Positions 19,301-27,997 of a stretch of 64,000 bases of DNA are shown piece after piece. The stretch lies in the NCBI GenBank assembly GCA_008933735.1, contig WBUL01000012.1:62001-126000 (forward strand), in the 5' to 3' direction. This DNA is from Anaerolineae bacterium (GTDB lineage Bacteria > Chloroflexota > Anaerolineae > Aggregatilineales > J027). Both the position numbers and the translations under genes were made by a program. Each line of letters begins with the position of its first letter. Position 1 is the stretch's first letter. The notes under the pieces are model-generated. The model made no database searches, had not been told where the DNA came from, and was given only the letters and a program-made list of their open reading frames with translations.

Positions 19301-19954
19301 ATGCCTACAGCACCCTGTCTGCATGTGAAAGAGGGCGAACGCGCCGGAACCCAGATTAATCTGGATACCTTTCCTTTTACGATTGGACGCGCCCGCGAAT
19401 GTCATTTTGTTATTGATTCGCCGGATGTGTCCCGCCTGCATGTTGAATTTGACTTTGATCATCAGCAGGTGTATATCACCGATATGGGCAGCACCAACGG
19501 CACGTATTTAAACAACCAGCCACTTGAACCACGCAAACAAACCAAACTGCGGGCGGGCGATGAAATTAACGTCGGGAATGTGCTGATTTTCATTTTTGAC
19601 GACCCGGCGACCACCGCGCAAATTTCTGAGGTCAAACTCCCTGTGCCCGGTTTGCGCCTGGACGACTCAGCAGCCCAGGTCTATCTTGATGGTGAACGGC
19701 TTGACCCGCCTCTCAGTCCCAGCCAGTTCACGCTGCTGTCCCTGCTGGTCAACAATGAGGATGCGGTTGTAACCCGTGATGACATTCGCAAATATGTGTG
19801 GGGACTGGATTATGAAGTTAATGACCAGACGATTGATGCGCTGGTCAGCCGCCTGAGGAAGCGTTTAATCGACATGGACCCGGAACACGACTATATCATC
19901 ACCCGGCGGGGGTTTGGCTTAATGTTCCGTAACAAGCGCGTGGGTGGCAAGTAA
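19301..19954 (+). CDS. FHA domain fused to OmpR/PhoB-type winged helix
   Basis: The 217-residue protein joins two domains. The N-terminal FHA domain (about 8-100) has the phosphothreonine-binding residues G29-R30, S44-R45-x-H47 and N66-G67-T68. The C-terminal winged helix (about 120-213) has PSQFTLLSLLVNNEDAVVTRDDIRKYVW, IDALVSRLRKRL and ITRRGFGLMF, the DNA-recognition layout of OmpR-type response regulators. It is thus a transcription factor probably governed by Ser/Thr phosphorylation instead of a receiver domain. A Hanks-type kinase occurs at 53989 in this window. The target genes are unknown. Confidence 0.88.
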   Translation: MPTAPCLHVKEGERAGTQINLDTFPFTIGRARECHFVIDSPDVSRLHVEFDFDHQQVYITDMGSTNGTYLNNQPLEPRKQTKLRAGDEINVGNVLIFIFDDPATTAQISEVKLPVPGLRLDDSAAQVYLDGERLDPPLSPSQFTLLSLLVNNEDAVVTRDDIRKYVWGLDYEVNDQTIDALVSRLRKRLIDMDPEHDYIITRRGFGLMFRNKRVGGK

Positions 19955-20023
19955 GTTGAGCGTTGTTTGTTGATAGGGATGGCGTCATGCAAGACCACCT
20001 CAGAAAATCTATCATGAAAACGT

Positions 20024-20121
20024 AATGGTTGAAGTTCCCCCCTTCAACCGATTGGGTTGCTCCCCCCGAAAGTTAAGAGATGGCATTTGTTTCCCCCAGA
20101 TGCCACTCTTGCTTTTTTTTT
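20024..20121 (+). terminator. Hairpin plus Rho-independent terminator
   Basis: GGTTGAAG and CTTCAACC (about 20027-20049) form one 8-bp hairpin. Then AAGAGATGGCATTTG pairs, with one bulge, with CAGATGCCACTCTT (20075-20110) and is followed by GC and nine Ts (20113-20121). This ends the FHA/wHTH transcript. Three runs of five to six Cs lie in the loops and spacer, which is curious but unexplained. Confidence 0.75.
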
Positions 20122-20168
20122 GCCAGAATTGTGTAGAATTGCAGCGATCATAGTTTAATGATGGTGCA

Positions 20169-22070
20169 ATGTCTTTACTCACGGCAAACAACCTCAGCAA
20201 ATCTTTTGGCGCTGACGAAATCTTTGATGATGTTTCCGTCAGCATTCCGCAGGGCGCAAAAATCGCACTGGTTGGCCCCAATGGAGCGGGGAAAACAACC
20301 CTGATTAATGTGCTCGTCGGTCTGGAATCCCCTTCCGAAGGGACGATTCAAATTGCCAGGGGCACACGGGTAGGCTATCTGCCACAGCGTCCTGAACTCA
20401 AAGGCGAGCAGACCGTACACGATGAGATGCTGTCCGCTTTTGAGGAACTGCGCCAGAAGGAAGCCGAACTCACGGCACTGGCGGGCCAGCTTGTTGATTC
20501 AGATGAAGAACTTCTGGAGCGCTATGGGCGCCAACAGAGGGCGTTTGAAGAAGCTGGTGGTTATACCTACGAAACCAGAATTGACCAGGTCTTGCAAGGG
20601 CTCGGTTTTTCGAAAGAAAATTACAAACAGCCTTTGAATCAGCTTTCCGGAGGGCAAATGACCCGTGCGCTGCTGGCACGGCTGCTGCTGGAAAAACCGG
20701 ATTTGCTGGTGCTGGATGAACCCACGAATCATCTGGATATTAGCGCCATTGAATGGCTGGAAGGGTTTCTGAATGCCTTCCAGGGCGCGATTTTGATGGT
20801 GTCGCATGACCGCTATTTCATGGATAAGGTGGTCAACGTCATCTGGGAACTCGATTGGGGTGGGTTGGAGGAATATCGGGGCAACTACAGCCACTACTTG
20901 CAGCAGCGTGAGGAGCGCTACGAACGTCGGTTGAAGGAATACGAAGCACAGCAGGCGTTCATCGCCAAAGAACAGGACTACATTCAACGCAACATTGCCG
21001 GGCAGAACACCAGCCAGGCGAAAGGCCGTCTGCGCCGGCTGGAGCGTTTGATGCGCGGCACAGATCGCCGGGGACGCGAGTCTGAAAATACATGGCTGAA
21101 GAAAAGACCACCTAAACGCCGCACCTTCAAAATCAACTTGCAGGCCAACACTCGCACCGGAGATAAGGTGCTTATGACGGAAAATCTGGCTGTTGGCTAT
21201 GATCAGGTACTTTTTACAGTTCCGGATTTTACCCTGTATCGGGGTGAAGTCGCGGCGATAATCGGGCCGAACGGAGCAGGCAAAACAACCTTTCTGAAAA
21301 CGATCCTGGGGAAGTTACCCCCCCTGGGCGGTGAAGTTATGTGGGGAGCCCAGGTCAAAATCGGTTACTTCGCGCAGGCACACGAGGACTTAAGGCCGGA
21401 ACATACGCTTCTGGATGAAATTTTGTCTATGAAAGCGATGCCGATCAGTGAGGCTCGGAATTATCTGGCAGCATATTTATTTTCTGGAGACGATGTGTTC
21501 CGCAAAGTGAGCACATTATCCGGAGGAGAGCGTGGGCGGCTGGCGCTGGCAAAACTGGCACTCTCTGAAGCGAACGTCCTGCTGCTCGATGAACCCACCA
21601 ATCATCTGGACATCCCCTCTCAGGAAATGCTGCAAGATGTATTAGCCAACTTCGCAGGCACGATTTTGATGGTCAGCCATGATCGCTACCTCATTGATGC
21701 ACTGGCATCGCAACTCTGGTACGCCGAGGCAGGAGCAGTCACCATTTTTGAAGGGACATACGCGGAATATATCACGCGACGGGCTCAGGAACAGGCAGAG
21801 AAAAAAGCAGAAGTCAGCAAAATCAGGCAACCCAAATCGGAGAATCATCGGGTGCGGGGTTTGACCCCATATCAGCGCGAAAAACGGGTACAGGAACTGG
21901 AAATACTGATTCATGTCTTACAGGATGAAGTTGCAGTATTGTTCCAGGCGATTGAATCGGCTAGCACCGCTGGGAACGTCGGCGAGGTTTCGCGCTTGAG
22001 TCTGGAATATAATGACAAAGAAGCCCGCCTGAACGCCGTTCTGGAAGAATGGGCGGAGCTGGCGGAGTAA
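20169..22070 (+). CDS. ABC-F family ATP-binding protein
   Basis: The 633-residue protein has two ABC ATPase cassettes and no membrane part, the ABC-F plan of translation factors that act at the ribosomal E site. The first cassette has GPNGAGKTT near 36-44 and LSGGQ with LLVLDEPTNHLD. The second has GPNGAGKTT near 373-381 and LSGGERGRLALAKL with LLLDEPTNHLD. The linker between them (about 240-320) is charged and helical, and a C-terminal coiled coil (about 560-633) resembles the Uup/YdiF types. Whether it helps general translation or antibiotic resistance cannot be told. Confidence 0.92.
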   Translation: MSLLTANNLSKSFGADEIFDDVSVSIPQGAKIALVGPNGAGKTTLINVLVGLESPSEGTIQIARGTRVGYLPQRPELKGEQTVHDEMLSAFEELRQKEAELTALAGQLVDSDEELLERYGRQQRAFEEAGGYTYETRIDQVLQGLGFSKENYKQPLNQLSGGQMTRALLARLLLEKPDLLVLDEPTNHLDISAIEWLEGFLNAFQGAILMVSHDRYFMDKVVNVIWELDWGGLEEYRGNYSHYLQQREERYERRLKEYEAQQAFIAKEQDYIQRNIAGQNTSQAKGRLRRLERLMRGTDRRGRESENTWLKKRPPKRRTFKINLQANTRTGDKVLMTENLAVGYDQVLFTVPDFTLYRGEVAAIIGPNGAGKTTFLKTILGKLPPLGGEVMWGAQVKIGYFAQAHEDLRPEHTLLDEILSMKAMPISEARNYLAAYLFSGDDVFRKVSTLSGGERGRLALAKLALSEANVLLLDEPTNHLDIPSQEMLQDVLANFAGTILMVSHDRYLIDALASQLWYAEAGAVTIFEGTYAEYITRRAQEQAEKKAEVSKIRQPKSENHRVRGLTPYQREKRVQELEILIHVLQDEVAVLFQAIESASTAGNVGEVSRLSLEYNDKEARLNAVLEEWAELAE

Positions 22071-22087
22071 GCAGAACCATGTCCGGT

Positions 22088-23848
22088 TCAAATCAAATTC
22101 GGCTGTTCAGCGTGGATTTTGCCCTCGCTCTTGAATAAATAAGCCGCGTGATAAAGCTCCTGGGCGCTCTGAGTGGTGGCCTCGGAACGACTACCCAGCA
22201 AATCCGACAATTCTTGTATCCGTTCTTCGTGATTAAGGCGATCAACCGTAGTAATCGTGCGGTTGCCTTTCACCCCTTTGGTGACTCGGAAGTGGGTATC
22301 GGCAAAACTGGCAATTTGTGCCAGATGAGTCACACAGAATACCTGATGAGAAGCCGTTAAGCCCCACAGCTTTTGCCCGACCGTTTCACCCACTCGTGCC
22401 CCGATTCCCTGGTCAATCTCATCAAAAATCAGGGTTGGGGTTTCATCGGCGGCAGAAAGCACAGTTTTTAAGGCCAGCATGATCCGCGCCGTTTCGCCGC
22501 CGGATGCAACCTTGACAAGCGGTTGAATTGGCTCACCAAGATTGGCGGACATCAAAAATTCGACATGATCGATTCCGGTGGAGTCAAAAGCCAGTCGTTC
22601 ATCGTTCACATAGCAGCCCTGAGGATCTTCTTCCTGGGTAACCGATACCTCAAACCGCGCATTTTCCATGCGGAGCTGAACCAGCTCCCGGACAATCTGC
22701 TGTGAGAGTTTTTCGCTCGCCTTCTGCCGCGTCAGACTAAGATTTTTTGCCAGATCCCCAATTGAATGCAGCAGTTTGTCCTCTTCCTGGTACAGTTCGG
22801 CCAGACGTTCTTCACCCATTTCAATATCGTTTAGTTCTTTACGAGCACGTTCAGCATATTCGAGGATGACTTTCACCGAGTCGCCATACTTACGTTTGAG
22901 GCGGTAAATGATTTCAAGACGCTCTTCAATATGATCCAACCGGTTTGGAGAGACTTCAATTTTGTCTTTATAGCGCCGCAGCGACACTGCCAGTTCTTCC
23001 GCCTGGGCGACCAGACTTTCCGCAAGTGCGTATTCTTCTGCCAGGGTACTATCCAGAGCGGCCAATTTTTCCAGAGCTTTTGCCGCAAGGTTCAACGCAT
23101 CCAGCCCAGAGCGCCCCATCATATCTTCGCCTTCCAGAGCCTCGTATGCATCCTCGCTCAAGTTTGCCAGTTTTTCCGCATTCGCTAACAGGTTGCGTTC
23201 CTCGCGGAGTGCTTCTTCTTCACCTTCAACCAACCGGGCTGTTTCAATTTCCTGAATCTGATACTTCAAAAACTCGATACGCTGTTCTCGCTGGCGTTCA
23301 TCCTGCTGCAAAGAAGAAATGGTTTGCTGGATGCCGTGTAGCTGGCGCACCAGACGGGCAAGCTCCTCACGCTGGCTTTCGCAGTTGGCGTAACGATCAA
23401 GCAGGAAAATGTGCGCTTTAGGGCGCAGCAAAGACAGATGTTCGGTTTGCCCATGAATGTCCACCAGTACGCTGCCTACTTCGCGGTATACGGATTGTTT
23501 ACAGGTCAGGCCATTGATTTTAGACGATGACCGCCCGTTGGCCCGTACCTCTCGATCCAATACCAGGGCTTCACTCAGGTCAATATTCATGTCGTTGGCT
23601 TCCAGAATGGCCCGTACCTGAGAGCGAATACTCTGTGGCAGGTGGAAAACCAACTCCACACTGGCACGCTCAGCACCAGAACGGATAAAGGTCGTTTCGG
23701 AACGCCCGCCCAGTGCAAAATCCACCGCGTCAATCAGGATCGATTTACCTGCGCCAGTTTCTCCGGTGATCAGGTTAAACCCCCTGGAAAATTCCAGCGA
23801 GAGTTCGTCGATCAGAGCAAAATCAGCAATGTGGAGTGCTTTTAACAT
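22088..23848 (-). CDS. recN: DNA repair protein RecN
   Basis: RecN is an SMC-like ATPase that acts early in double-strand break repair. The 586-residue protein has an N-terminal Walker A, GETGAGKSILIDAV (about 30-43), long coiled coils (about 160-400), and a C-terminal half with signature VASGGETARIMLALKTVL and Walker B TLIFDEIDQGIG. The closing VTHLAQIASFADTHFRV is characteristic. It is convergent with the ABC-F gene. Its ATG is five bases from the stop of the upstream membrane-protein gene, so both are probably in one transcript with nadK. Confidence 0.96.
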   Translation of the reverse strand: MLKALHIADFALIDELSLEFSRGFNLITGETGAGKSILIDAVDFALGGRSETTFIRSGAERASVELVFHLPQSIRSQVRAILEANDMNIDLSEALVLDREVRANGRSSSKINGLTCKQSVYREVGSVLVDIHGQTEHLSLLRPKAHIFLLDRYANCESQREELARLVRQLHGIQQTISSLQQDERQREQRIEFLKYQIQEIETARLVEGEEEALREERNLLANAEKLANLSEDAYEALEGEDMMGRSGLDALNLAAKALEKLAALDSTLAEEYALAESLVAQAEELAVSLRRYKDKIEVSPNRLDHIEERLEIIYRLKRKYGDSVKVILEYAERARKELNDIEMGEERLAELYQEEDKLLHSIGDLAKNLSLTRQKASEKLSQQIVRELVQLRMENARFEVSVTQEEDPQGCYVNDERLAFDSTGIDHVEFLMSANLGEPIQPLVKVASGGETARIMLALKTVLSAADETPTLIFDEIDQGIGARVGETVGQKLWGLTASHQVFCVTHLAQIASFADTHFRVTKGVKGNRTITTVDRLNHEERIQELSDLLGSRSEATTQSAQELYHAAYLFKSEGKIHAEQPNLI

Positions 23849-23852
23849 TGTT

Positions 23853-24401
23853 CTAAATCCTCAACCCCAACTGAAACCGCGATACCGCGACACTGATGGC
23901 AACAAAGGCGTAAATTCCAAGACTGATAAAGTTCAGCCGGGCGAAACCAATGAACCACGCCAATAACAGCACTAATACTGACAGCGCCATCGCCGCTCCT
24001 ACTACCTGTCCAGTATAACGCCCGCGCTTTCGGCGCGATACGCGAGCTACCATTTCACTGACCACCCCGCCTGCGGGGGCCGAAATCAGCAGGGCAAGGA
24101 ACAGAAATAGTTGAGCAATAAAAAATCCAGCAAACAGGCTCACTACAAAGGCTGTGATCCCGGTAATCAGGTAATCTCCGGGGGTGGCATTAAAGAAAAG
24201 ATTCTGGTGTTCGCGGGCGGTATCCTTACTGATATAGCCTACCGCTGTTCGCACGGCACACTTCGAGCAAATGGGCACCCCATTACGATGGTCACGCAAA
24301 CCCTCACTACCAGGGCAGCCCCGCCGATCACAATAAATTTTGCCGTCCTGTTCGTAGAATTCGCGTTTACTACCTTCAAAAACAAGCGGTTTTTGTTCCA
24401 T
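23853..24401 (-). CDS. Membrane protein with N-terminal zinc-finger-like motif
   Basis: The 182-residue protein is not recognised. Its first 60 residues hold four cysteines (C24, C29, C45, C48) in an IYCDRRGC ... ICSKC pattern that could bind zinc. About four membrane segments follow (about 77-100, 103-118, 138-156, 160-178). It lies between nadK (12 bases) and recN (five bases), so co-transcription is likely. A family of similar proteins, B-box-like finger plus membrane helices, exists in Chloroflexota as far as I recall; no function is known. Confidence 0.65.
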   Translation of the reverse strand: MEQKPLVFEGSKREFYEQDGKIYCDRRGCPGSEGLRDHRNGVPICSKCAVRTAVGYISKDTAREHQNLFFNATPGDYLITGITAFVVSLFAGFFIAQLFLFLALLISAPAGGVVSEMVARVSRRKRGRYTGQVVGAAMALSVLVLLLAWFIGFARLNFISLGIYAFVAISVAVSRFQLGLRI

Positions 24402-24412
24402 GCCTTTTCTTT

Positions 24413-25276
24413 CTATCTGCCGGGTGGGTGTTTGGGCAAAAAGCGCGGTTCCATCCTGTCCATCAGCGAGCGGAAAAAGTAATTGCGACCCTGTAACCGG
24501 ATAAAGTGACTGCGTTTTTCACTGGCGCGGACTTCTACCGAGTCGCCCCCGTTCAATTCAACAACTGTCTGACCATCGATGGTCACCACCGTATCCCATT
24601 CGTTTTGCGGTGAAACCACAATCTTGACGGTTGCCCCCTGAGCCAGAATCACCGGACGTTCCATGCTAAAGTGTGGCGCAACAGGCACCAGCAAAATGTT
24701 ATCCAGTTCGGGCGGCAAAATCGGCCCGCCAGCAGCCAGCGCATACGCGGTGGAACCCGTCGCAGTTGCAATGATCACCCCATCCGCATTGTAAGAAGTC
24801 GCCCACTCGTCATTGATATACGCATCCAGTCGTGTGGCGTTGGCAATCGCGCCTCGCCCAACAACCACATCATTCAAGGCGTCTTCGTGCAGGATACACT
24901 CGCCGTTTTTCCACACCGACCCTGTAATCATCAGCCGGCTCTCAATCCAGTAGTGACCAGCCAGAATTCGGTTTAATGATTCTTCCCACTGCGGCGGCTG
25001 CGCTTCGGTCAAAAATCCCAGGTAGCCAATATTTAACCCAAACACAGGGACCTGAAACGGCGCACACAACCGGGCAGCACGCAAAATCGCCCCATCACCA
25101 CCGATCACTACTACAAAATCGGACTCCTTTAACGAATCCGGCTGGATCAGTCCGGAGGTGTCTGTCCAGGCGCTCAAACCCCGTGCTTCGACCGTGCGGG
25201 CAACTTCTTCCATAACTGCCTGACTTTCCGGGCGGCGGGGATGCGCCAGAATACCAACCCTTCGCATGTCCTTCAC
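24413..25276 (-). CDS. nadK: NAD kinase
   Basis: NadK phosphorylates NAD to NADP. The 287-residue protein has the catalytic GGDG motif in VVVIGGDGAILRAARL, then NIGYLGFLTE and the NAD-contact segment LNDVVVGRG. The glycine-rich TGSTAYALAAGGPILPPELDNILLVPVAPH completes the fold. A GTG at 25276 lies eight bases after a perfect TATAAT, implying leaderless translation. An ATG at 25267 is the alternative. It opens a nadK-membrane protein-recN run; an NADP supply link to repair is not evident. Confidence 0.95.
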   Translation of the reverse strand: MKDMRRVGILAHPRRPESQAVMEEVARTVEARGLSAWTDTSGLIQPDSLKESDFVVVIGGDGAILRAARLCAPFQVPVFGLNIGYLGFLTEAQPPQWEESLNRILAGHYWIESRLMITGSVWKNGECILHEDALNDVVVGRGAIANATRLDAYINDEWATSYNADGVIIATATGSTAYALAAGGPILPPELDNILLVPVAPHFSMERPVILAQGATVKIVVSPQNEWDTVVTIDGQTVVELNGGDSVEVRASEKRSHFIRLQGRNYFFRSLMDRMEPRFLPKHPPGR

Positions 25277-25284
25277 TACCTGAG

Positions 25285-25292
25285 ATTATAGC
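25285..25292 (-). promoter_or_regulatory. Extended -10 promoter of nadK (leaderless)
   Basis: On the minus strand TGCTATAAT ends at 25285, and the GTG start at 25276 follows after eight bases. The 13-mer CGACTGCTATAAT here is repeated exactly at the TolB-like gene near 41479-41491. Confidence 0.55.
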
Positions 25293-25316
25293 AGTCGGCA
25301 ACCAAGAACAAAAGTT

Positions 25317-25706
25317 CTAGTTTTCAATGAGCGCAACGCATTCGATTTCGACCAATGCCCCTTTGGGTAGATCAAGACCGCCAAAAGTTGCCCGTGCCGG
25401 TGGATTTTCTGTGAAAAAGGTCGCGTAAATGGCGTTCAGGGCAGCAAAATCTTCGATCCGGTGCAGCAGAACCGTGGTTTTCACCACATTTTTCAAGCCG
25501 GAACCGCCCGCTTCCAGGATCGCCTTGATGTTATTCAAGGCCTGTTTCGCCTGTCCTTCAACCGTCGTGTCGGCAAATTCTCCGGTGTCCGGAAGGATTC
25601 CGATCTGGCCGGACACAAAGATGAAGCTTCCCTGTGCGACAATCGCCTGCGAATAGGGCCCAATCGCCTTTGGCCCTTTTTCTGTATGCACAACCTGACG
25701 TGACAT
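25317..25706 (-). CDS. ridA: RidA family reactive-intermediate deaminase
   Basis: RidA hydrolyses reactive enamines and imines released by PLP enzymes. The 129-residue protein has the family's usual length and motifs: KAIGPYSQAIVAQGSFIFVSGQIG, NNIKAILEAGGSGLKNVVKTTVLL, and the active-site segment PPARATFGGLDLPKGALVEIECVAL with its arginine and glutamate. The start is one of two adjacent methionines. It stands alone, before the nadK promoter. Confidence 0.94.
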   Translation of the reverse strand: MSRQVVHTEKGPKAIGPYSQAIVAQGSFIFVSGQIGILPDTGEFADTTVEGQAKQALNNIKAILEAGGSGLKNVVKTTVLLHRIEDFAALNAIYATFFTENPPARATFGGLDLPKGALVEIECVALIEN

Positions 25707-25780
25707 CAACTTTCCCTTTTTGAAGTTCCTCTTGTGATGTTAAGCCATTCCTGAAACCGACACAAGAACCGGATTGATCG

Positions 25781-25807
25781 AAAAAGGGGTCTCTGCGACC
25801 CCCTTTT
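25781..25807 (-). terminator. Terminator of the fasciclin genes
   Basis: AAAAGGGGTC and GACCCCCTTTT pair around TCTGC (25782-25807). On the minus strand the stem is followed by a T-rich tail, 20 bases past the stop of the downstream fasciclin gene. Confidence 0.75.
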
Positions 25808-25826
25808 ATAAGCGATGATAATCGGG

Positions 25827-26879
25827 TTAGCTGCTTTCGCCGCCGCTCGTTTCCGGTACCAGAACTCCATTAATCACATGAATCACCCCGTTGGAAGCTT
25901 GAATGTCAGTGGTCAGCACTTGAATGCCATTAACCAGAACATTACCGCCTTCATCCGTTGTGATCTGGAGAGATTGGCCTTCCAAAAGTGTTGCGGTAGA
26001 CTGCCCGTTCATGCCCGCCACATCCGCCGCCAGATGCTGTCCATCCAGAACGTGATACAGCAGGAGATCGGTCAATCTCTGCTGATCAGCGATGATCATC
26101 GTGAATTCGTCAGCGCCAATAATGTCCATGAGCTCGGCAAACGCCGCGTCTGTCGGTGCAAATACGGTCAGGCTGGCGCTCTCGTCGGAAAGAGTCTGCA
26201 CCACCGCCGGGTCTGCCGCAAAAATCGCCGCCAGCAGATAGGTAAATTCAGGGGCTTCCGTATTGGCCGCCGATTGCAGCACGGTATCTGCAATGGTGCC
26301 GGGTGCAACTATTTCCGGTACGGGGGTTCCCTGCGGCTCGGCAGGAACTTCGGCAGTGGCCTCACCTGCGACTTCCGGTAAAACCAGCACGGCATTAATA
26401 CCGTGAATGACTCCATTTGCAGCCTCTATATCCGCCGTAGTCACTTCTGCCCCGTTGACAAACACTGTGTCTTCCTCGACGGTGATGCTCAGCACTTCTC
26501 CTTGAAGGGTCGTGACGGTTTGCCCGTTTAGCGCTGTGAGATCGGCAGCCAGCAGTTTGCCTTCGACCACATGATACAGCAGCAGGTTGGTCAAGGCTTC
26601 AGAATCGGCAAGTACCGCATTGAGCGCTTCTTCACCCAGCGCCGTAAAGGCCGCATCGGTAGGCGCGAATACGGTATATTCGGCCTCCGGATTGGACAAA
26701 GTCTCCAGTACGGACGTACCAGCCGCCTGTACCGCCGCCAACAGAGTCGTGAACTCCGGCGTTTCCCCTTCAGCAGACGCAGTTACGATATCAGCGATTG
26801 TCTCTGTTGTCTCTTCCTGGGCAAATCCCGGCGCAACCGCCGCGAATATCAGCGCCAGCAGTATGAGTAACTTACGCAA
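25827..26879 (-). CDS. Secreted protein with two fasciclin (FAS1) domains
   Basis: FAS1 domains mediate adhesion outside the cell. The product of about 350 residues has a signal peptide (MRKLLILLALIFAAVAPGFAQ). Two FAS1 domains follow, each with the H1 box (TVFAPTDAAFTAL and TVFAPTDAAFAEL) and the closing NGVIHGINAVLVLP or NGVIHVINGVLVP, joined by a Glu/Pro-rich linker. The TTG at 26879 is preferred because AAGGAG lies upstream; the frame extends to 26918, but that part overlaps a promoter-like TACAAT. It is a tandem paralogue of the next gene. No anchor is seen, so it may be released or held by other proteins. Confidence 0.9.
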   Translation of the reverse strand: MRKLLILLALIFAAVAPGFAQEETTETIADIVTASAEGETPEFTTLLAAVQAAGTSVLETLSNPEAEYTVFAPTDAAFTALGEEALNAVLADSEALTNLLLYHVVEGKLLAADLTALNGQTVTTLQGEVLSITVEEDTVFVNGAEVTTADIEAANGVIHGINAVLVLPEVAGEATAEVPAEPQGTPVPEIVAPGTIADTVLQSAANTEAPEFTYLLAAIFAADPAVVQTLSDESASLTVFAPTDAAFAELMDIIGADEFTMIIADQQRLTDLLLYHVLDGQHLAADVAGMNGQSTATLLEGQSLQITTDEGGNVLVNGIQVLTTDIQASNGVIHVINGVLVPETSGGESS

Positions 26880-26918
26880 GATTAGATCTCCTTCCCAAAT
26901 TCCCCTAGATTGTATCAA

Positions 26919-27950
26919 CTATTCTGCTTCTGGCAGCGTAATCACCGCTTCAATCACATGAATGACCCCGTTAGCGGCTTCAATATCAGTTGTAACGATC
27001 TGAGCGCCATTCACATAGTAATTCCCTTCCTCATCTTTTGTGATGAGCAGCGTGTTGCCAGTCAGCAGCGTTTGCGCGACGAGGGCATCAACGTTTTCTT
27101 CACTTTCAAAGGCGGCGGTAATGTCTGCGACCAGCACCTTGCCATTGACCACATGATAAAGAAGGGTATCGGTGAGTTTACCTTCGTCATCTAACAGGGC
27201 TTGAAATGCCTCATCTCCCAGAGATTCCTTGAGCGCATTGAACGCCTCATCAGTGGGAGCAAAAACAGTAAGCTGCGCGTTCGGGTCAGACAATTGTTCC
27301 AGAACATCTGGACTTGCGGCCTGGACTGCGGTCAGCAGCATGGTAAACTCCGGTTCATCCCCCTGTGCAGACGCCGTGACTACATCAGCAATGGTGTTGC
27401 CTGCTGCTGGTGCTTCTTCGGTAGCCTCCGCAACTGGTTCGGCGGGCGGCATCAGCACCGTGTCAATCGCATGAATGACCCCATTAGACGCAGCAATATC
27501 AGGGGTAACCACTTCAGCGCTATTAACAAGTACTTTGTCCTCATCTATCCGTAGCTCAATCGGTGTTCCTTGCAGCGTAGTGACCGCTTCGCCGTCCATA
27601 TCAGCGATATCAGCAGAGCCAACCGCACCTTCCATCACGTGGTACAAGAGGATGCTGGTGAGGAGTTCCTGGTTTTCAAGGATGGCATTCAGTTCATCTT
27701 CGCCCACTGCGTTAAACGCATCATCCGTTGGAGCAAAAACCGTAATATCGGCTTCTGTGTCGGACAATTTTTCTAAAACCGATGGGTCTGCGGCCTGGAC
27801 TGCGGCCAGCAGGATTGTAAATTGGCCTTCATCGGCTGCTGCTGTAATGACTTCGGCAATTGTGCCGGGCTCATCTTCCTGGGCAAATCCGGGGACTGCC
27901 GCCCCAAGCAGCAGCACCAGAATGACCCCAACCATAGCTAGTCTATGCAT
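26919..27950 (-). CDS. Secreted protein with two fasciclin (FAS1) domains
   Basis: The 343-residue protein has a signal peptide ending near PGFAQ and two FAS1 domains. The H1 boxes are TVFAPTDDAFNAVGED and TVFAPTDEAFNALKES, and the H2-type ends NGVIHAIDTVLMP and NGVIHVIEAVITLP. A short Ala/Glu/Pro linker separates the domains. With the neighbouring gene it gives four FAS1 domains in tandem, clearly a local duplication. GGAGAT precedes the ATG. The pair could act in aggregation or filament contact; that is inference. Confidence 0.9.
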   Translation of the reverse strand: MHRLAMVGVILVLLLGAAVPGFAQEDEPGTIAEVITAAADEGQFTILLAAVQAADPSVLEKLSDTEADITVFAPTDDAFNAVGEDELNAILENQELLTSILLYHVMEGAVGSADIADMDGEAVTTLQGTPIELRIDEDKVLVNSAEVVTPDIAASNGVIHAIDTVLMPPAEPVAEATEEAPAAGNTIADVVTASAQGDEPEFTMLLTAVQAASPDVLEQLSDPNAQLTVFAPTDEAFNALKESLGDEAFQALLDDEGKLTDTLLYHVVNGKVLVADITAAFESEENVDALVAQTLLTGNTLLITKDEEGNYYVNGAQIVTTDIEAANGVIHVIEAVITLPEAE

Positions 27951-27997
27951 CTTATCTCCAATCGCACATCACAAAGAGCTAATTTTAACCGTAGCTT

